A DNA stretch of 64,000 nt, from the NCBI GenBank assembly GCA_947179155.2, contig OX359276.1, positions 44,515,953 through 44,579,952 of the forward strand, written 5' to 3'. How positions within the stretch are numbered: the first letter of the stretch is position 1; each line of letters starts with the position of its first letter. Below, one piece after another: positions 61,867 to 64,000 of the stretch. A program made the translations under genes and the position numbers. The notes under the pieces are model-generated. The model did not search any database. It was not told where the DNA came from and worked only from the letters and a program-made list of their open reading frames with translations. The stretch is from Hedera helix. Its lineage: Eukaryota > Streptophyta > Magnoliopsida > Apiales > Araliaceae.

Positions 61867-63490
61867 CCAGAAAAATTATGTTTTGATACTAGGAACGCAT
61901 TTGGCCCATAATAATTCCATAATTTTTTACTCCATTCAGACAAATTATGTAATGTTTGTTTCAAAAAACAGCTCTCAAGAGTCAAGACATGGGGATAACA
62001 CTGGTTGCAAGTTTTTACTAGGTCATTCCGTCTGTAATATTATTTCCACAGTTTCACAAAAAAAAAAAAAATCCTATTATTTTTTCTAGGAAAAAAATGA
62101 CATTTATTTTTTTTATATATTCTAAAGATATATTTTTTTGTTCAATGAACACTAAATTAATTTGAGTCTTTATTTGGAGGTAATGAGGGGGGGATTGATA
62201 AATAAGACAATTTTTGTAAAACAAAAAGAGTATAATTATTCTTATTACATTACTATAATATTATAATAATACATTTTTTATTTTCAAAATGTTGAGTAGA
62301 CATTTTTTACATATATTAAGAAAATTAAAATTGTGCAGAGATAATAAAATAAGTTTTAATATTACTCATAGCAGATCTAAACATATATAATAAGTATTTT
62401 TTCCCCTTAAACTAGTAGATTGTATTTTTAAGGGTAAATTAGTCTTTTTAACGTATTTAATTAATATAAACTTATCTATTTCTAGACATTCTTTGGTGGG
62501 TAAAAATATTCTCTCGAGGACGGGGGAGCAATTATTATGATTATATTATTATTATACTAGTATTTTTTAAAACTCTGGACTTACATGAGGCTTCTGGGGT
62601 TGACCTTGAATTCAAAGGGAAGAAGGCACGAAGAAAGCTTCAGCTTGACCAGTTGTCATTTACTTTTAGTAGGCAACAGACATTCATGGTCCAGGCCCAA
62701 AATCTCAAATAGTTAATTAACTCTTTAACTTATTCTTAAATACAGAGAACTAATCAAACTTGGCGACCTCTTGTGGGGGATAGCGAGACAGAGAGAGAGC
62801 AATGAAATCGTCGGAGTATCTTTCATTTTAAAACGACTTAATAATATAAATATATTTAAAATTATTAAAATATTTTTAATTTTACAAAAAAAATATTTTT
62901 TAATTTTAAAATAGAGAGAATATTTGTTTATCACATAAGTATTTTCATGCAAAAAGCCATAATCAATTTTATTTTTTGTTATAAAGGTTAAAAAAAGATT
63001 AAATTTGGAAAATTTGAATAAACTGGTATTTAATTATAATTAAATTATTATAAATATTTTAAATGCCTATTTGTATTTTTTTAAGAAAAAAAAGATTATG
63101 CTTATAAAAATAATCAGATCATGACTCTTTAATTATTGATAATCAAATTATGATAATTTAATTAATGATAGATAATCAAATTATGACTGTTTTGATTATT
63201 AACAATCAAATTACAATATGATTTTGAAGGTATTTTTAGAGGTTCATTACAATTTATTAAATAATTGCATAATAATCATATAATTACGTTACAATTTACA
63301 CCAACAAAACGATATCCAATTTATTAAAAATCATAAGAAGTTATTATATAGAAATATACACTAATATTATTAAAATAAGGAATTATCTGAAGAACAACAA
63401 TTTTGTCTGTGTTTTTATCCTGTCTGTGTCTGTCACCGGTTGTAAACGTCTGCCCGCCGGAGAGGAAGAAAAAGGCCCTTCATAAAAGCC
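61651..63490. other. Intergenic DNA between AKR and BSL1
   Basis: It includes the AKR 3' UTR and a (TA)n tract of about 45 bp at 61818-61862. 62100-63400 is very AT-rich. The short minus-strand frame at 62725-62952 has random composition. No gene is supported. Confidence 0.5.
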
Positions 63491-63890
63491 ACAACAAACA
63501 AAACAAAACAAAATAAATCATCTCACCGTCCTCTACACAATTCAATTCCCCCTCCCTTCTTCATTTTCTCTCTCTAAAATCACTCGATTCGATAAAACAA
63601 ATTTGAAAAAATAGAGCTCAGCTACCCACTAAAGTACTACAAAAAATTATTACAGTTTTTTTTTTACAAAAACAAAGACAGGATAAAATTCCGGTAACAA
63701 GCCCCGCCGTACGCCGCCACAAATACGGTGGAGGAGGTGTTATGAATTTTTGATCCCAACTAAATTTTTTCTCTTGAAATTAACAACTCTTTCTATTTTT
63801 GTACTCGTTTGATCTATCTAACTGTCCCTATATACCTCAATTGGAGTTTATATATATAGTAACTAATTCAATTTTGACGGGTGGGTCGGG
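63491..63890 (+). promoter_or_regulatory. Leader of the BSL1-like gene, with a tiny upstream ORF
   Basis: The leader region runs from CT-rich sequence (TTCATTTTCTCTCTCTAAAA, about 63560) to the ATG. An upstream ATG near 63741 opens a three-codon frame (M-N-F-stop). An upstream CATAAAAG near 63481 could be a TATA-like element. Transcript start is not determined. Confidence 0.4.
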
Positions 63891-64000
63891 ATGGCTTCTT
63901 CGAAGCCGTGGCTATCTCCGGCTCCGACTTATCGCTCCTTGGAAAGCTATTGGGATACAGAAGATGACGCCCCCGGTCCTCGCTACAGTCACACTCTCAC
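63891..64000 (+). CDS. BSL1: BSL1-type Kelch-repeat Ser/Thr protein phosphatase, N-terminus only
   Basis: The first 37 residues are in the window (MASSKPWLSPAPTYRSLESY, then WDTEDDAPGPRYSHTLT); the frame runs off the end. This is the start of plant BSU1/BSL phosphatases: SKPWL.PAP.Y..LE.YWDTEDDAPGPR..HTLT precedes the first Kelch blade. These proteins have an N-terminal Kelch propeller and a C-terminal PP1-like phosphatase, and act in brassinosteroid signalling by dephosphorylating BIN2-type kinases. BSL1 is favoured over BSL2/3 because the conserved motif starts within a few residues of the Met, without the long N-terminal extension of BSL2/3. Everything beyond the first segment is outside the window. 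Confidence 0.92.
   Translation, partial: MASSKPWLSPAPTYRSLESYWDTEDDAPGPRYSHTL

Overview
This window is eukaryotic nuclear DNA from a flowering plant, most likely a eudicot. Genes are split by GT-AG introns, intergenic DNA is very AT-rich, and MITEs, hAT-like elements and solo LTRs are abundant. Six protein-coding genes and one tRNA gene can be supported. No bacterial-style operon or CRISPR is present, and the genes do not form a common pathway.

Layout. About 2.2-11.2 kb (minus strand) is a LEC14B/DCAF11-type WD40 gene. All its splice sites are intact, but exon 4 is short by 2 nt, which shifts the frame, so this copy is broken or carries an assembly error. Its third intron holds a long-TIR DNA transposon that has picked up a piece of another gene. 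About 13.9-17.1 kb (plus) is a two-exon P-class PPR gene whose intron carries a Tourist-like and a hAT-like MITE. About 17.1-37 kb is gene-poor. It is dominated by a solo LTR (23.7-31.9 kb) into which a second solo LTR of the same type has inserted (25.0-29.4 kb), followed by a Stowaway element. About 37.2-38.7 kb (minus) is a GID1 gibberellin receptor gene with two exons. About 39-53 kb is repeat-rich again, with a third solo LTR (40.2-43.1 kb), several MITEs, an orphan LTR with primer-binding site and a near-perfect hairpin at 48.6-48.7 kb. About 53.3-54.0 kb (plus) is a histone H2A.X gene ending in SQEF. At 55.7 kb lies tRNA-Ala(UGC), only 183 bp upstream of the ATG of a 12-exon aldo/keto reductase gene (56.0-61.65 kb, plus). 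Intron 4 of that gene carries a hAT-like element with a Tourist-like MITE nested inside it. The window ends inside the first exon of a BSL1-type Kelch/Ser-Thr phosphatase gene (from 63.89 kb, plus).

The strongest second-look items are the LEC14B frameshift, the gene-fragment-carrying transposon in its intron, the nested solo LTRs with exact target-site duplications, and the MITE families shared among introns and intergenic DNA. All gene models were built by eye from splice signals, reading frame and remembered family sequence; no alignment or expression data were available.
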